The notes under the pieces were generated by a model. It made no database searches, was not told the origin of the DNA, and saw only the letters and a program-made list of their open reading frames with translations. Source: Chlorokybus atmophyticus (taxonomy: Eukaryota; Streptophyta; Chlorokybophyceae; Chlorokybales; Chlorokybaceae). Taken from it: 49,810 bases of DNA. The stretch lies in NCBI GenBank assembly GCA_009103225.1, contig RHPI01000732.1:46482-96291 (forward strand). Direction: 5' to 3'. This document shows, one piece after another, positions 12,711 through 24,899 of the stretch. Numbering within the stretch: position 1 is the stretch's first letter; each line of letters starts with the position of its first letter. A program made the translations under genes and the position numbers.

Positions 12711-13173
12711 CAGTCTACCCCCGTTATAAGAATCACGTTTATCTTTGAGCTTTCATTCCGCTAACGGGGTTATTCTCTTGGCGCTTATAAGAGTATATAT
12801 TCTTCTATCGTTTAAAGAATATATATTCTGTTAATGGGGGTATCGACCGATAACCTCAAACCACGTCATTATTTGCTGACGTGGCAGAATTCAGATTCAT
12901 GTTTCCTCTATACATCATACAATACAATATATGTACTTAATAATTTAATTTATATATTCTAATATCAACAAGATAATCATGCCATTAACAAGGTATTCCC
13001 CCGTTATAAGACTGAGCCCACTTAAATTTTCAAGCCTTCTCTTTGATCTTATTACGTACAGGACTATTCCACTAACCGAAGATATTTGCCTGTAAAACCA
13101 TTGGTCTTTTGATAATCCATGATCTTAGCGGGGTTATTCCCCTAAAGCGAAGTCTTTTAAGGGGGGTAGACTG
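12711..13173. mobile_element. Nested 463-bp MITE-like element with CAGTCTACCCCC TIRs
   Basis: The left end is CAGTCTACCCCC and the right end is GGGGGTAGACTG, each flanked by TA (12709-12710 and 13174-13175). It contains no ORF and is AT-rich, with several (G/C)TTATAAG words. Its terminal hexamer CAGTCT matches that of the surrounding transposon, so it is probably a non-autonomous relative. It inserted about 20 bp inside the host element's left terminal repeat. Confidence 0.7.
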
Positions 13174-13825
13174 TATCGTCTTTGTAAGTATAAATGACCC
13201 ATAAACACATTTCTGGCGGGGTCCAATGGTTTCTTAGGCACATTCCGTTGGTTATAGGTAATACTTATGGCCACATAAACATAGTATTTTTTTGCGAAAT
13301 TCTGGTAGCTTTGCCAGAGAGGATACTTATAAGGAGAAGTTTGCTGCTCGCAGCAGCATAACAACGTCGCAACGTCACGCTACTTTGCGTGACGTCGCTG
13401 CGCCTGTGCGTCACGCGGCAGAGATGGCGGCGGCGGCAGTGCCGTATCCAACTGCAACCATGGATGATAGTGACGACAGCCATAACTCAGACCAATCTGA
13501 TGCAGGCAATGGTGGGGACGCTGGTAGCAGCGCTGCGCCTGCACGAGGTGGCGCAGGAAAACGCGGCGGGCGTGGTGGAGGGGGGCGCAAGTAAGTTGTT
13601 TGTGCAACAACACCGTGCTTTGTAGGTTACATGAGGCAAGCATAAGTTAGTGAATGTGTTAATATGCGTGTGCAGCAAGGGCGTCAAGCGCCGAGAATTC
13701 ACTGTGCATGAGAAGAAGGCAATAATCACACTAGTTGACGCACATCCAGGCGAGAAGCAGAGCGACATGCTGCTCATCATAAAAGACAATCTACGATTCA
13801 CACTTAGCCAGCCAGTACTGTTTAG

Positions 13826-13851
13826 AATCTTGCGCTTATAAGCGCAAGATT
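13826..13851. repeat. Perfect 26-bp palindrome inside the transposase
   Basis: Two 10-bp arms (AATCTTGCGC and its complement) flank a TTATAA centre. It lies exactly where the helix-turn-helix frame hits a stop and the downstream CENPB-domain frame continues in another phase. It looks like a local inverted duplication. The centre also forms the octamer CTTATAAG seen at the element's ends. Confidence 0.85.
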
Positions 13852-15162
13852 AAAGGACAAAATCAATGAGGTGGTAGCTCAGGGTGGTGAGCGTGGTGTA
13901 GCTTTTGAAAAGGTTAGACAAGCCCATTATCCTGGGCTGGAAGCAGCGTTGTATGCATGGTTTGCTCAGGCGCGGTTGCGAAAGGCCACACTTAGTGATG
14001 AGATCTTGATTGGTAAAGCACGAGTTCTTGCTGATGCTGCGGGCATCGACATAGCACCCAACTTCTCGTTCGTTTCGGGCTGGCTTGATGGTTTCAAGAA
14101 GCGTCATGGCGTTAAGGCTTATGCGATACACTGAGAGGCAGGTGATGCTGACATGGATGGTGTGCGCTTGGCAATAATGGAGCTGCCCCTTGTATTGAAA
14201 GATTACACCCCCGATGACACTTTCAACATGGATGAATAGGGGTTGTTCTACCGTGCACGCCCAAGTCGCACACTTGCAGTTGCAGCCTTGGACGCATGCA
14301 GGTATGAAGCACATCTTGCTGCAACTTTTTGCTATTCACAACATGCATTGCTTAAGTGGGTCACACCCGTGCATGAGATTGGCAGTTGCATATGTATGCA
14401 TATATTTTGTTGCAGAATGAAAAAGTACAAGAAGCAATGCTCTGTTGTCTTGTGCGCGAATGCGAGCGGCACAGAGAGGCGTCCGTTAATGTTTATCAAA
14501 TCCAAGCAGCCTCGATGCTTTGCAAGGCATGGCAACCAATGAGAATCAGAGTGTGAAGTGCGGATACAAGTCGACTGCGTGGATGACACATCAACTGAGT
14601 TGTAATGTAATCAACCCATGCATGCATCTGTGCAGTCCGCGCGGACGCGCACGCACGCGCGTGCGCGTGCGTGCGTGCTGGGCTGATGTGCATTGTTTGT
14701 GCTGTACTTGCATGCATATGTATGTGCATGACGAGTTGATGTTAATGCATCATCATCATGATGTGCTGCGTGCGCGTGCTTGTGCAAATGTGTGCTATGC
14801 TGATTTGCAGCAATGGGCGTGCAGGTGTTTATACGATCGCTGTGTGTGTTCAACAAAGACATGCGGCGTACCGGTCAAAACGTGCTGGTGCTCATGGACA
14901 ACGCATCAACGCACATTTGCGCGCAAGCAACGGTTGGGGTCAAAGGGAGCTTCAGGAGCCTCACCATGTCCAATCCGGCAGTTGTCTTGCCTTTGAACAC
15001 AACATCAGTTATTCAGCCCATGGATGCGGGCATCATTGCCGCATTCAAGATGCGGTGAAGAACCTTGTCATTATGTGTGCATGTTGTCATTGTGACAACA
15101 CTTGTTTTTACATGGTGATTTGAAGCTACTAGAAGCAGCTGGTCGCACACATCCTGGTAAAG

Positions 15163-15203
15163 TAAGGTCGAAAGTGGGGTCGCCAACCCCACTTCCGACC
15201 TTA
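15163..15203. repeat. 18-bp inverted repeat with 5-base loop
   Basis: Left arm 15163-15180 and right arm 15186-15203 are complementary with one mismatch, around the loop CGCCA. It falls inside the transposase relic between the QPMD motif and the AWMEVTPSTI motif, where the frame is again disrupted. Confidence 0.85.
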
Positions 15204-16387
15204 GCAAGACCAAGGTGGATGTGCGCGACGCCATTGTGTAGAGCCGCGAGGCTTGGATGGAGGTCACTCCTTCTACCATACGCAATTGCTGGCGCAGGAG
15301 TAAGGTGATACCAACTGATTGGTGTGCTAATGCAGCCGATGACAACCTCAACGCCCCATCCGTGCGTTGCATCATTGACACCAAGGTATACATGTTTTGT
15401 TGTTGGTTACTACTGACTCAATGCATGTTTTGTTACATTAACATGCAGCGCTGCTATGCATAGGAGTTGGATGTATACAGCAACTCATGGCGCGCATGAA
15501 GCTGCCATCGTCAGACACCATCAGTGCCGAAGAGTTTGTGGATATGGATGAGTCATTGCCCACGGAAGCAGCTACAACGGATAATGAGATACTTGCATCC
15601 ACTGGCCTGAAGCCATTGTCTGATGATGATGACAAGGAAGGTAAGCCCATTGGTGTAATGCTTTTGCTACATGCAGTGAAGTTGTTATGGCCGTGTTTCT
15701 GAAAGTAGCATGCACAGACGACCCCAATAACGAGCCTCCTCGCGCGCTGACATTGAGAGAAGCGATGCAGCATGTGGATGCGCTTGATGTCTTTGTTACT
15801 GAAGCCTCTGACAACTTCAATGAAGTCGAGCAGATGGTGCTGCGGAAGCTGAAAAACAAGTTGACACACTTGCACATCTTTGGTGTCTCCAGTCTCTGGA
15901 TGGTGCTCTGCTAGGCAGAGCATTCGCTCATTCTTTCAGCCGCAGTAAATACATGTTGATGAAGATTGGTATGAATATAGCTTTACATTTGTGTAGAGTG
16001 GTGGATTTCGCCTTACCAAATTTTTGGAGCTTAAGGCATAGTTTATGCGCATGATGCCACGGATAGGTCATCAGCTACCATGCACACTTATACACATGCA
16101 TGTACATGTGCAACAAGTGCGCATTACCTATAGGTATATCTACGTTTATAACAAAGAGGTGCTGCAAATGGGATGACTCTGTGTATACGTATCACTTATA
16201 CTTACATGCATGTAAATATATTATATACTTACATTGAGGTAAACATTTATATATGCCTTATAAGTATCTTATTTTTAACGACCAAGTGTATACCTATAAG
16301 GAGAGGAGACTGTACTGGCAGGCTTATCTGTGTGCATGCCATCAGATGCACTGCACACGTACAATGCATGTGTACAGACTTCTCGAC

Positions 16388-16521
16388 CATACAGCCTGCA
16401 TGCAAGTACATTGTAACGCACATGTGTGGTGTATAACTTTATTTTTATTTGTGTTTGCATACAGCCTGCATGCAAGTAGATTGCAATGCACATGTGTGGT
16501 GTATAACTTTATTTGTGTTTG
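16388..16521. repeat. Direct tandem duplication, about 70 + 64 bp
   Basis: Two adjacent units both start catacagcctgcatgcaagt and both run through cacatgtgtggtgtataact to gtgtttg, differing by a few substitutions and a 6-base length change. They lie about 75 bp beyond the right end of the DNA transposon. No coding role is evident. Confidence 0.9.
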
Positions 16522-17542
16522 CATGAAAGCGGGGAGGAAACCTCAGCGCAAACAAGGGAGTAATATACAAATAAGTGCTATCTATCAAGTTTCAAGCGGT
16601 TATTTGTGCCTTCAGGCGGATGCAACAAGTAGGCCATGATAAAACCATGATAAAATGTCTATCATAATAACAAGACAAGGAATTAAAATCAGATAGCTTT
16701 TACAAAGCTTATGTGATGTTGGATATAACACAATGTCAACGAACTTGTAAAGATAACATCTTATTATATCAGACAACAAAGTCACATAATCAATGATATG
16801 CTAATGACAGCTAGCAAAGAGGTCAGATTGAACTCATTTATGTATGCAAGTTGATGCATGCGAGCGAGGTTAATATTTAACTGTGTTGTGAACATTTATG
16901 CCCTTGAAACATTACAATAATACAATGCAAGTTGCATGACTTTTTTGTTTGCTACGTACGGGTACTCAACTATCATAACTGATTATCATAATAATTCTGT
17001 AATGCAAATTGCGTATCATCAATATTGCACATGTGTATGTAATGTTTTTGAATGCTGCTGCGTTTCGCTTTATTATGAGATGTTATGCTTGCGCGTTATA
17101 ATCAACCAATAATCCCTACATATGTGTTACATGCGCATCATATATATATGAGTCACATTACTACTTATGAATTGAAGATTTCTTGCGTTTGTACCATAAA
17201 ACTCTATGCATGTTTTTCGAATGCTTGTTCAGCAAAAATGGGTGCTGCCCTTCAGTCAGCAATCTTGCCTTCGCTGCATTGCATGTGCGCACATGCGTGC
17301 TCAACACGTGTTTTATGAATTGGTATATATTGGATCTATCGGTACGTGTATGTAGTTGAGTCCCCTTCATTTGCTTGCATGCTGTCTCAAGCGGCTTGCT
17401 TTCACCCATCTATACCCCATTCGTGCGAGGTGTAGCCTTGGACAATTGTTGCTTCTAGGTTTTGAATAAAAATGTTGCTTGAAACTTTCAACATGGCATT
17501 TCCAACATGCACGCGCAGGTCACCATGTCCATACGCATCCAT
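16522..17542. other. AT-rich intergenic region, nothing recognised
   Basis: This is about 1 kb between the tandem duplication and the guanylate kinase 5' region. It is AT-rich with only short, unconvincing open frames. I see no RNA gene, no terminal repeats and no protein similarity. Confidence 0.6.
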
Positions 17543-17802
17543 CACGCTCAATCCACAGTTGGCCTAGCACAAGTGAGTTGACCGAGAACATGTGTGTGTG
17601 TGAGCAAGTCCTCGCCTCTTGTCGGGCTGAACGTGCCTCGTTGTTGGTTGGGCACTGCTCCTTCAGCTTCACGACCTCAGCACACGCTCAATGCACAAGT
17701 GGCTTAAGCCAGCACACAACTGCGTGTGCAAGAGCCAGACCTGGCTTGCCGCCAGGCAGAACGTGCCTTGGTTGTTGGGCACTGCTCCGACCCCTCAGCA
17801 CA
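17543..17802. repeat. Diverged tandem repeat upstream of guanylate kinase
   Basis: Unit 1 (17543-17682) and unit 2 (17683-about 17802) both begin cacgctcaat. They share GAACGTGCCT, GTTGGGCACTGCTCC and a terminal CCTCAGCA. The second copy is about 20 bp shorter. The repeat ends about 145 bp before the kinase start codon, so it is probably promoter or 5' UTR sequence. Confidence 0.75.
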
Positions 17803-17946
17803 CAGCCACCCGCTTAACCTGTTGGGCCTACACATCGTTGAAACAAACAGACACATTCCCAAAGTGATCCACCACCACCAACCACCGCCACCAGCAACAA
17901 CCAGGAGCAGAAGCACAAGTCAAAGCTCGGCATTGGGCCAACGGCA

Positions 17947-19306
<1,360 letters not shown>

Positions 19307-20700
19307 GTCATTCAATTCTTGTGTTTGATTACTAGACGTACTAGCGTCATATGTTGTAGTTCATTTGAGATACGTATGTAACCTTGCAGAAGCAGGTGGC
19401 AATCTGGAAACAAGCGCATGATGGATGCATGCTGCAGCATCGTTGCCACCCTAGCAGGTTGTGCAGGGGTGTTTATTTGCCCCTTCATAAAGGAGTCTGC
19501 AGCATTTGTCTTGTGGTGACACAATTAATTCAAACAAGCTGTTATCCTATGGGGGGGCGGGAGACTATGGCACAAGCTATGGCATAGCTTGGATGCTTGT
19601 CATGCTGCTCAAGCGTCATGGTTTGGTCCGGCATGAGGTTGCACACTCACATTGTGTACTACTTGAGGGTATTGCTACCAAGAGTGATTTTCTGCTGATA
19701 TCACTTGAGGGCAATCACGCGTGTGCATTAAGTAACACCTTCCCAAGGTGTGAATCTCTGCACTCCTTATTGCTATGATATGCAAAATAACGAGTTGTAC
19801 TGTGTTCTTTTTTCTGTCAGAAGTGGACACATATTTTGTGCTCACACGAGTATGAACTGTTATGGGCAAAAAGTGCGACATCTAGTACCTGATGTGAATA
19901 TATGGGCGATCGCATGAACATGCAATAAACCAGAGCGAGAGTGGCGGGGAATGGGGCGGGCGTGTTGAAACACAGCACAACATCACACGCATCACGCTTG
20001 CTTGCTGTTCGTGTCCCCTCTCCTACCGCTCTAACTGTTGCTGCATTGTGCAACTCAGGTTGGTGACTGCTTGCTATTGCTGCTTGCTTTGTTTATACAC
20101 CCACAGCATTGCAGTGCAGATAGGGTCACTTAGCATGGCATAGTGTGATGGCCTTGGGTGTAATGTAAATGTAACTATTTGCTCGTGGGCTTGCTACTTG
20201 CTATTGTATGACATGAATGTGCACGGACTGCATGTATAGCATGTCCAGTAGGTCCAATGCAATGTAACGCACGCAACAAGCACAGTAGCACAGCCAATCA
20301 AGCAGAGGAGGAAGCACAACTTACGGCAAAGGCAACCTAGAGCTTGCAACTATGTGCCTTAGCTAAGTGCATGAGTGTGGAGGAATTGAAGCGGAGCATG
20401 AGGTAAAGCAAGCAACGACGGCAACCAACCAACCTGTTGGCCATAGCCGTTGGTTAGCAGAGGTAGTAGTAGACTGTAGCAGCAGCAAGGTTAAACAGGG
20501 CGGGGTGGGGCGGTGATGTTGTTGATGTTGTGCTATGCAGCAATGTAGTGGCAGACGGCGCAGGCGCCTTCATCAGCTACGCCGCCCCTACACATGTTTA
20601 TGTAAGGCTTACTTGCGGCGCTGGTGAGTGGCTACAAGCAACAACGGCGTTGTCTGTTGCGTAACTACGCAACATAGCTCATGCAATAGCAAACTATTTA
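19307..20700. other. Intergenic region up to the retrotransposon
   Basis: The first part is presumably the kinase 3' UTR. A TGTAA word at about 19377 resembles the green-algal polyadenylation signal but is weak evidence alone. An open frame at about 19506-19778 has no family I recognise. The rest shows no gene. The region ends at GTTAG (20701-20705), the left copy of the retrotransposon's target duplication. Confidence 0.5.
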
Positions 20701-20705
20701 GTTAG
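20701..20705. other. Left target-site duplication GTTAG
   Basis: GTTAG occurs here and again at 31665-31669, immediately outside the two ends of the retrotransposon. Five bases is the usual duplication size for Ty3/gypsy integrases. The match could arise by chance, but it coincides with the repeat boundaries on both sides. Confidence 0.6.
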
Positions 20706-20937
20706 CGGTCACAGAGGGTCGAGGAGAGTCGAGGTTCAAGTTGTCTCGTGCAGCTAAAAGGAAAGACATGCCTGCTGAACATGCTACTGCAACGTGCTGT
20801 AGCAAATCTGGTGGTGAAAGCAAATTCAAAAACATAACCCAGCTCTTGTAATACTAGGTGCTTCTTATAGCACGTCCGCTGATGTGGAGTAGTGTGGACA
20901 TGTGGAAGGAATCTCCTCTTTAGTATACATGATGTGC
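20706..20937 (-). repeat. Repeat A of the retrotransposon
   Basis: About 230 bp, similar along its whole length to A' (21548-about 21770). Shared words include gagagtcgag, aaaggaaagacat, ataacccagctcttgta and cacgtccgct. On the coding strand it carries a TATA-like CTATAAG, so it may be U3-like. It lies outside repeat B, at the far end of the element. Confidence 0.75.
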
Positions 20938-21546
20938 TGTAAGACACACAGTCAACAAGCCACTACTATAGGTAGTGCTGTTTACACAGTTCTATGTGTC
21001 ACACTGTTTAGTGAGGTGAATGAGCAAGCAACACGTGGATGCTATGCCCCAACTGATGCCAACAACTTGAAGCACACCGCGAGTAAGCGCACCAAGCTCA
21101 CAGCAATGACAAGCACAGTGCACACGAGCATGCACAAACTCTCACACGGTGAGGGGATTCTTAGTAACCGAGATGGCGTGTTTATATATAGTTCAAATCG
21201 CTTTATAAGCTCCTAGCTTTCTCACGGTGTCACCAGCTGCTCCGGTGAACACTGCGACTTCTTAGACAAGTCAAATTGTGACTGTTTAGGACATAAACTA
21301 ACGGTGATATCGGGGCTATTCCCACAAGACCCCCACTCGATATAGAACATAACTTATAATTGATTATACAACTTAAACAGCTACACGCGGTGCCCATGTA
21401 GGCTACGGTCATAAGCTAGTCCGAGGTCATGATCTAGCTACTATTGGTCAGTGACGCGCGCGGGCCGGTATGCTGATAGTCTGGGCGAGGGTCTTGATGT
21501 AAGCGTACCCGATGCAGGCTGGCACACAAGGACAATGGGCATGACA
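20938..21546 (-). repeat. Long direct repeat B (3' LTR-like)
   Basis: About 609 bp, matched by B' at 31096-31664. Bounded by TGTAAG on the left and ATGACA on the right (plus strand). Shared blocks include ctctcacacggtgagggg, cactcgatatagaaca, acgcgcgcgggcc and the final gcacacaaggacaatggg. Substitutions and indels between the copies show considerable age. Confidence 0.85.
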
Positions 21547-21547
21547 G

Positions 21548-21770
21548 CGGTCGGGTCAAGGAGAGTCGAGGGTCATGTTGTCTCGTGGAGCTGAAAGGAA
21601 AGACATACCTGCTGGACATGCTATTGCAGCATGCTGTAGCATGTCTGGTGGTGTTAGCGAAAGCAAAAAGATAACCCAGCTCTTGTAGCAGTATATGCTT
21701 CTTGGAACACGTCCGCTCATGTGGAGAGAATCTCCTCCTTACTATACATGCTGTGATGTAGGACACACAA
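21548..21770 (-). repeat. Repeat A' of the retrotransposon
   Basis: Second copy of A, directly following B on the plus strand and in the same orientation. Just inside it on the coding strand is a purine-rich AAGGAGGGTGG (about 21790), a possible polypurine tract. This suggests that A'+B together form the true 3' LTR. Confidence 0.7.
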
Positions 21771-21951
21771 TTACCAAACCACCCTCCTTGAGCCTCAAGG
21801 GAGGTCCCAGCTCAAAACTCAGTATTCAATGCAAGTGTGGAGGGCCGCTGACGCAGCTGTCGTCACACCAATACTCCTCCATGGGTACCGCATCCGATGG
21901 GCGCTCCAAGACAATAGCAATGCAGGCTCTTGTTGCAGCCATCGCAGAGCA

Positions 21952-23227
21952 TTATGAGCGAGTTGTCGTCGGCGCTGCCGCATCAGTCGCAACGCGTGCT
22001 GCGGGCGGGGTGAAGGTGCTTGATACGCCAGAATCTGCTACATAAGGGAGGTGACACGGCGCGCAGTTCACCATATTGTCCCTCAACCTCTTGCCGTTCT
22101 GGTCGAGGAGGTCCAGTGACCCTATGGGGTACACCTTGAGCACCTTGCAGACCGTGCGGCCAACGAAGGTGTTCAGCGTGTCCTTAGTGGCCTCCATGCG
22201 GTAGGCAAAGTCTACTGCTCAAAATTGGCATTGACGCTCCTTGTAGAAGCCACAGCGCACGCGCTCATAGCGTAGCGTGTCGCGGTGTTGCGCGATGCGC
22301 AAGTTGTAAAAGGCCATAGGGACTGTGCGCTCAAATAGTGCTGCGCGCGTGATAATGTCATAGTGCATCCAGTTGGGGTCGTCAAGATCGTTCACCACGC
22401 AATCCACCTCCTGCTGTGCACAAAACAAAAGCCGTGGCGATCGCCCGTGCAGTAAGTGGTACGGGCTGTACTCGTGCAAAGCTGCGTACTTTGACAGTCG
22501 ATATCCTAAAGCCACCCATGGAAGGTGGTCATCCCAGGTGTTCTTCTCGTACTCCAGCACATACTTGCGAAGTGCCTTCTTAATGGTCTGCACCGTGCTC
22601 TCCGCGAGACCGTCGGCTTGAGAGTGGTCATGTGAGGTACGGCAATGATCGATGTAGCACCTGTAAAAAATAGTGTCGAACTCCCTCTAACTAAGTGCCT
22701 TGGTCGGTGACAACCTCTGCGCAGCTTATGAACCGGCTGAGGACGTGAGAGAGGAAGGCTTGAGCCACCCCCTTACTGCTCTTGTCGGGTAGTGGCACCA
22801 GCTCCACCCACTTGGAGAGAAATGCGATCATCACTAAGATGTAGCGGTTGCGACGTGCCGAGGGTGATAAGTCTCCAAAGATACCGAGTCCCCATCAATG
22901 AAAGAGGCCGGAGATGGGAGGAGAGTGTAATGTGGCGCTGCGCGTGTTGAGGCTAGCGCGCACCATGTCACACTGTTGACAATGACTTACGAACTCCTGC
23001 ACCTGCTTATACAACTCATGCCATCAATACTGTGCCCTTACAATGATGACTGTACCCTTGACACGGAAGTGTCCAAACTCAGTGTGTAGGGCAGTGATGA
23101 AGCCCTCTCGTGTCGCTGGGGTCGGCACCTCCTTGTCTTCACAGTGAAGACGCCAATACAGCTTGTCATATGCCCAGCGGTAGTGCTTGGTGTGTTGGTT
23201 GACGCGGTCCTTCGCACGCGCACTCAT
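21952..23227 (-). pseudogene. Retrotransposon integrase, broken
   Basis: The H2C2 zinc-binding domain lies at about 22970-23227 (LHTEFGHF ... CQQCDMV), with a stop between its halves. The catalytic core follows at about 22270-22910. The first Asp is in IFGDLSP, the second in EVVTDQGT and the Glu in GLAESTVQTIKKAL, which is the DDE triad of retroviral-type integrases. The tail at 21952-22197 contains DLLDQNGKRLRDN. Stops after FGHF, before WGLGIFG and after VTDQGT, plus frameshifts, prevent one continuous product. Confidence 0.85.
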
Positions 23228-23609
23228 GCCGCAAGGAAGCCTACCACTTCAAAGGGAGGAGAGGGATAGCCTGTCTAGCCATATGTCTTGCCTGGTGTCG
23301 GTGGACGCCAACTCCACGTCATCGACCTCGACGTTGGTGGCGCGCGTGTCTCCTTCTGTGGTGTCCCCTGCAGAGCCGATTGATTTAGGGGCAGGCATCT
23401 CCTTAGTTGCTGCCGTGGCAGCTGTGTTGGTCGTGCGACTTGAGCGCAATGAGGCGACAGGGACATGGCAACCACCGTAGGAGCTGCAGCTGTAGGCCGA
23501 GCTCATGTCGAGCTTCAGTTGCGTCGTTAGTGCTGAGGTGGGGGTTACGATTGAGTCCATTGGCGTCTTGATTGGTAAGGCCGGCGCGGTGGTCGATCTC
23601 AAAGTCATA

Positions 23610-24052
23610 CTTCTACATTAGCGGGGCCTAACGGGCAAGTTTCCCTGTCAAATGTCGGTTGGTCATTAACCACTTGAGTGGCTGATGATCGGTGATCAGT
23701 TGAAACCGTCGCACGAAGAGGAAGGGTCGAAAGAAGGAGATAGCCCACACTGCAGCGAGGCACTCTCCCTCGTAGCTGCTGTAGTTGGCCTCGGCAATGT
23801 TGTTGCTCCTGCTGGCGTATGACACCACCCGCTCTTTCTTGTTCTCATTGTGCTGCACCAGCACGGCTCCCATCCTTAGCTTACTCCAGTCGGTGTGAAG
23901 GATGAAAGGTTTGGTGTAGTCAGGGCATTAAAGGATGGAAGCTGTAAGCCTGCTCTTCAGCTCCTTGAAGGCCTGCTGTTGCGGCTCCTTCCACGGGAGC
24001 TCCACTTCCTTCTTCAGTAGCTCGTTGAGGGGCAGCGCTATCTTTGCGTAAA
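23610..24052 (-). pseudogene. Ty3-type RNase H and connection region
   Basis: The connection segment YYRRFVKVYAKIALPLNELL leads into LPWKEPQQQAFKELK. RNase H then runs from about 23930 to 23628 (MGAVLVQHNE, VVSYASRSNN, ANYSSYEGECLAAVWAI, ITDHQPLKWL), and ends near NRHLTGKLAR. A stop codon (about 23932) separates the connection part from the RNase H part. The function would be to degrade the RNA strand during reverse transcription. Confidence 0.85.
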
Positions 24053-24824
24053 CCTTCACGAAACGGCGATAGTAATTGGCCCAAGAAGGCGCAGAGGCGC
24101 GTGCGGTCCGTTGGAGCAGGGATAGGTGCCAGGGGCCTCCACCTTTGCCTGCTGTACGTACACCCCGTGGGGCACAATCATGTGCCCCAAGTAGGGTACC
24201 TTGTAAGTGAAGAGGGTGCACTTGTCGGGGTGCACAATCATCCCCACTCCCTTGAGCCTCGCCACCACCTCCTCGATGTACTGTAGGTGCTCTTTGTTGC
24301 TGCGGGTGAAGATGAGGATGTCGTGGATGTAGCACTGCGCGCAATCAAGCTTTAAGGCTTTGTGCATGACGCGCTGGAACTTGGCGGGGGCATTCTTTAG
24401 CCCGAACGACAACACCTTCCACTGGTACAGCTGTCGGTTGCCCCAGAAGGAGGTCTTGTGCTTGTCCTCGTCCTGAATGGCAATTTTGTTGTACCCTCGG
24501 CGCATGTCAAGGATGCTGAAAACTGTGCAGTGTGCCACATCCTCAAAGAAGCCCTCTGCTGTGGGCATTGGATATTTATCTTGTTTGGTCTTGTTGTTGA
24601 GAGGGCGGTAGTCGCCGCATATGCGCCGTTCTGTCCAGTGGCTTGCTGAATTCTTCTTCAATGGCTGTCGCGGCTGCAAAGTACGATGTGGACTCCTCGT
24701 AGAGGCCTGCGTCTAGCAGAGCCTTACATCGCTGTTCCACCAGATCCTTCTCCGATTTGGAGAGCCTGTATTGCCGTTGGAACACCGGCTCGATGTCCAC
24801 TAGCTCGATGTCCATCTGGTACAT
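24053..24824 (-). pseudogene. Ty3/gypsy reverse transcriptase, broken
   Basis: Starts near VFQRQYRLSKSEKDLVEQR. Then come RICGDYRPLNNKTKQDKYPM, FSILDMRRGYNKIAI, KTSFWGNRQLYQWKVLSFGL, NAPAKFQRVM and the catalytic loop YIHDILIF, followed by DKCTLF and VPYLGH. The usual Y-x-D-D has become Y-I-H-D, so one catalytic Asp is lost. Frameshifts occur at about 24680 and about 24130. The segment follows the methyltransferase frame after one stop at about 24900. Confidence 0.88.
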
Positions 24825-24899
24825 TAAACATGTACCCAGCTCATTTACGTTAAAGCTGAATTGGCTCCTCCACTTGCTGAGGAAAGTTTTCAGATTCTC

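Larger units (their letters stand above)
13424..15914 (+). pseudogene. Pogo/Tigger-like transposase relic
   Basis: Exon 1 (13424-13590) encodes an Ala/Asp/Gly-rich N-terminus. From 13676 a helix-turn-helix begins (KRREFTVHEKKAIITLVDA). A CENPB-type domain follows at about 13860-14131 (YPGLEAALYAWFAQARLR, SFVSGWLDGFKKRHG). The DDE_1-type catalytic core then appears as NMDE (14229), VLMDNASTH (about 14890) and PLNTTSVIQPMDAGII (about 15010), and the C-terminal part includes ARMKLPSSDTISAEEFVDMD. The gene is broken. There is a stop plus frameshift at 13839, a TGA at about 14132, a TAG at about 14236 after NMDE, and a TAG at about 15239. At least three introns seem present. It cannot make a full transposase as read. 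Confidence 0.8.
12689..16312 (+). mobile_element. Pogo/Tigger-type DNA transposon, decayed, 3.6 kb
   Basis: The left end reads TA then CAGTCT, six bases, CTTATAAG (from 12689). The right end is the imperfect reverse complement, CCTATAAG, six bases, AGACTG then TA (ending 16312). Both flanks show the TA target expected for the Tc1/mariner/pogo superfamily. Between them is a plus-strand transposase relic with pogo-type features. The left TIR is interrupted by a nested element at 12711-13173. Joining across that insertion restores further similarity between the two ends (GTATC...CTTTG against GTATA...CTTGG). The element sits directly upstream of 5-oxoprolinase. Confidence 0.75.

Noticed and set aside
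13424-15914. Variant genetic code with TGA and TAG as sense codons
   Set aside because: In-frame stops occur only in transposon relics. Five cellular genes read through with standard codons and end at normal stops.
16388-16521. CRISPR-like repeat
   Set aside because: Only two adjacent direct copies without spacers, in a eukaryotic genome.
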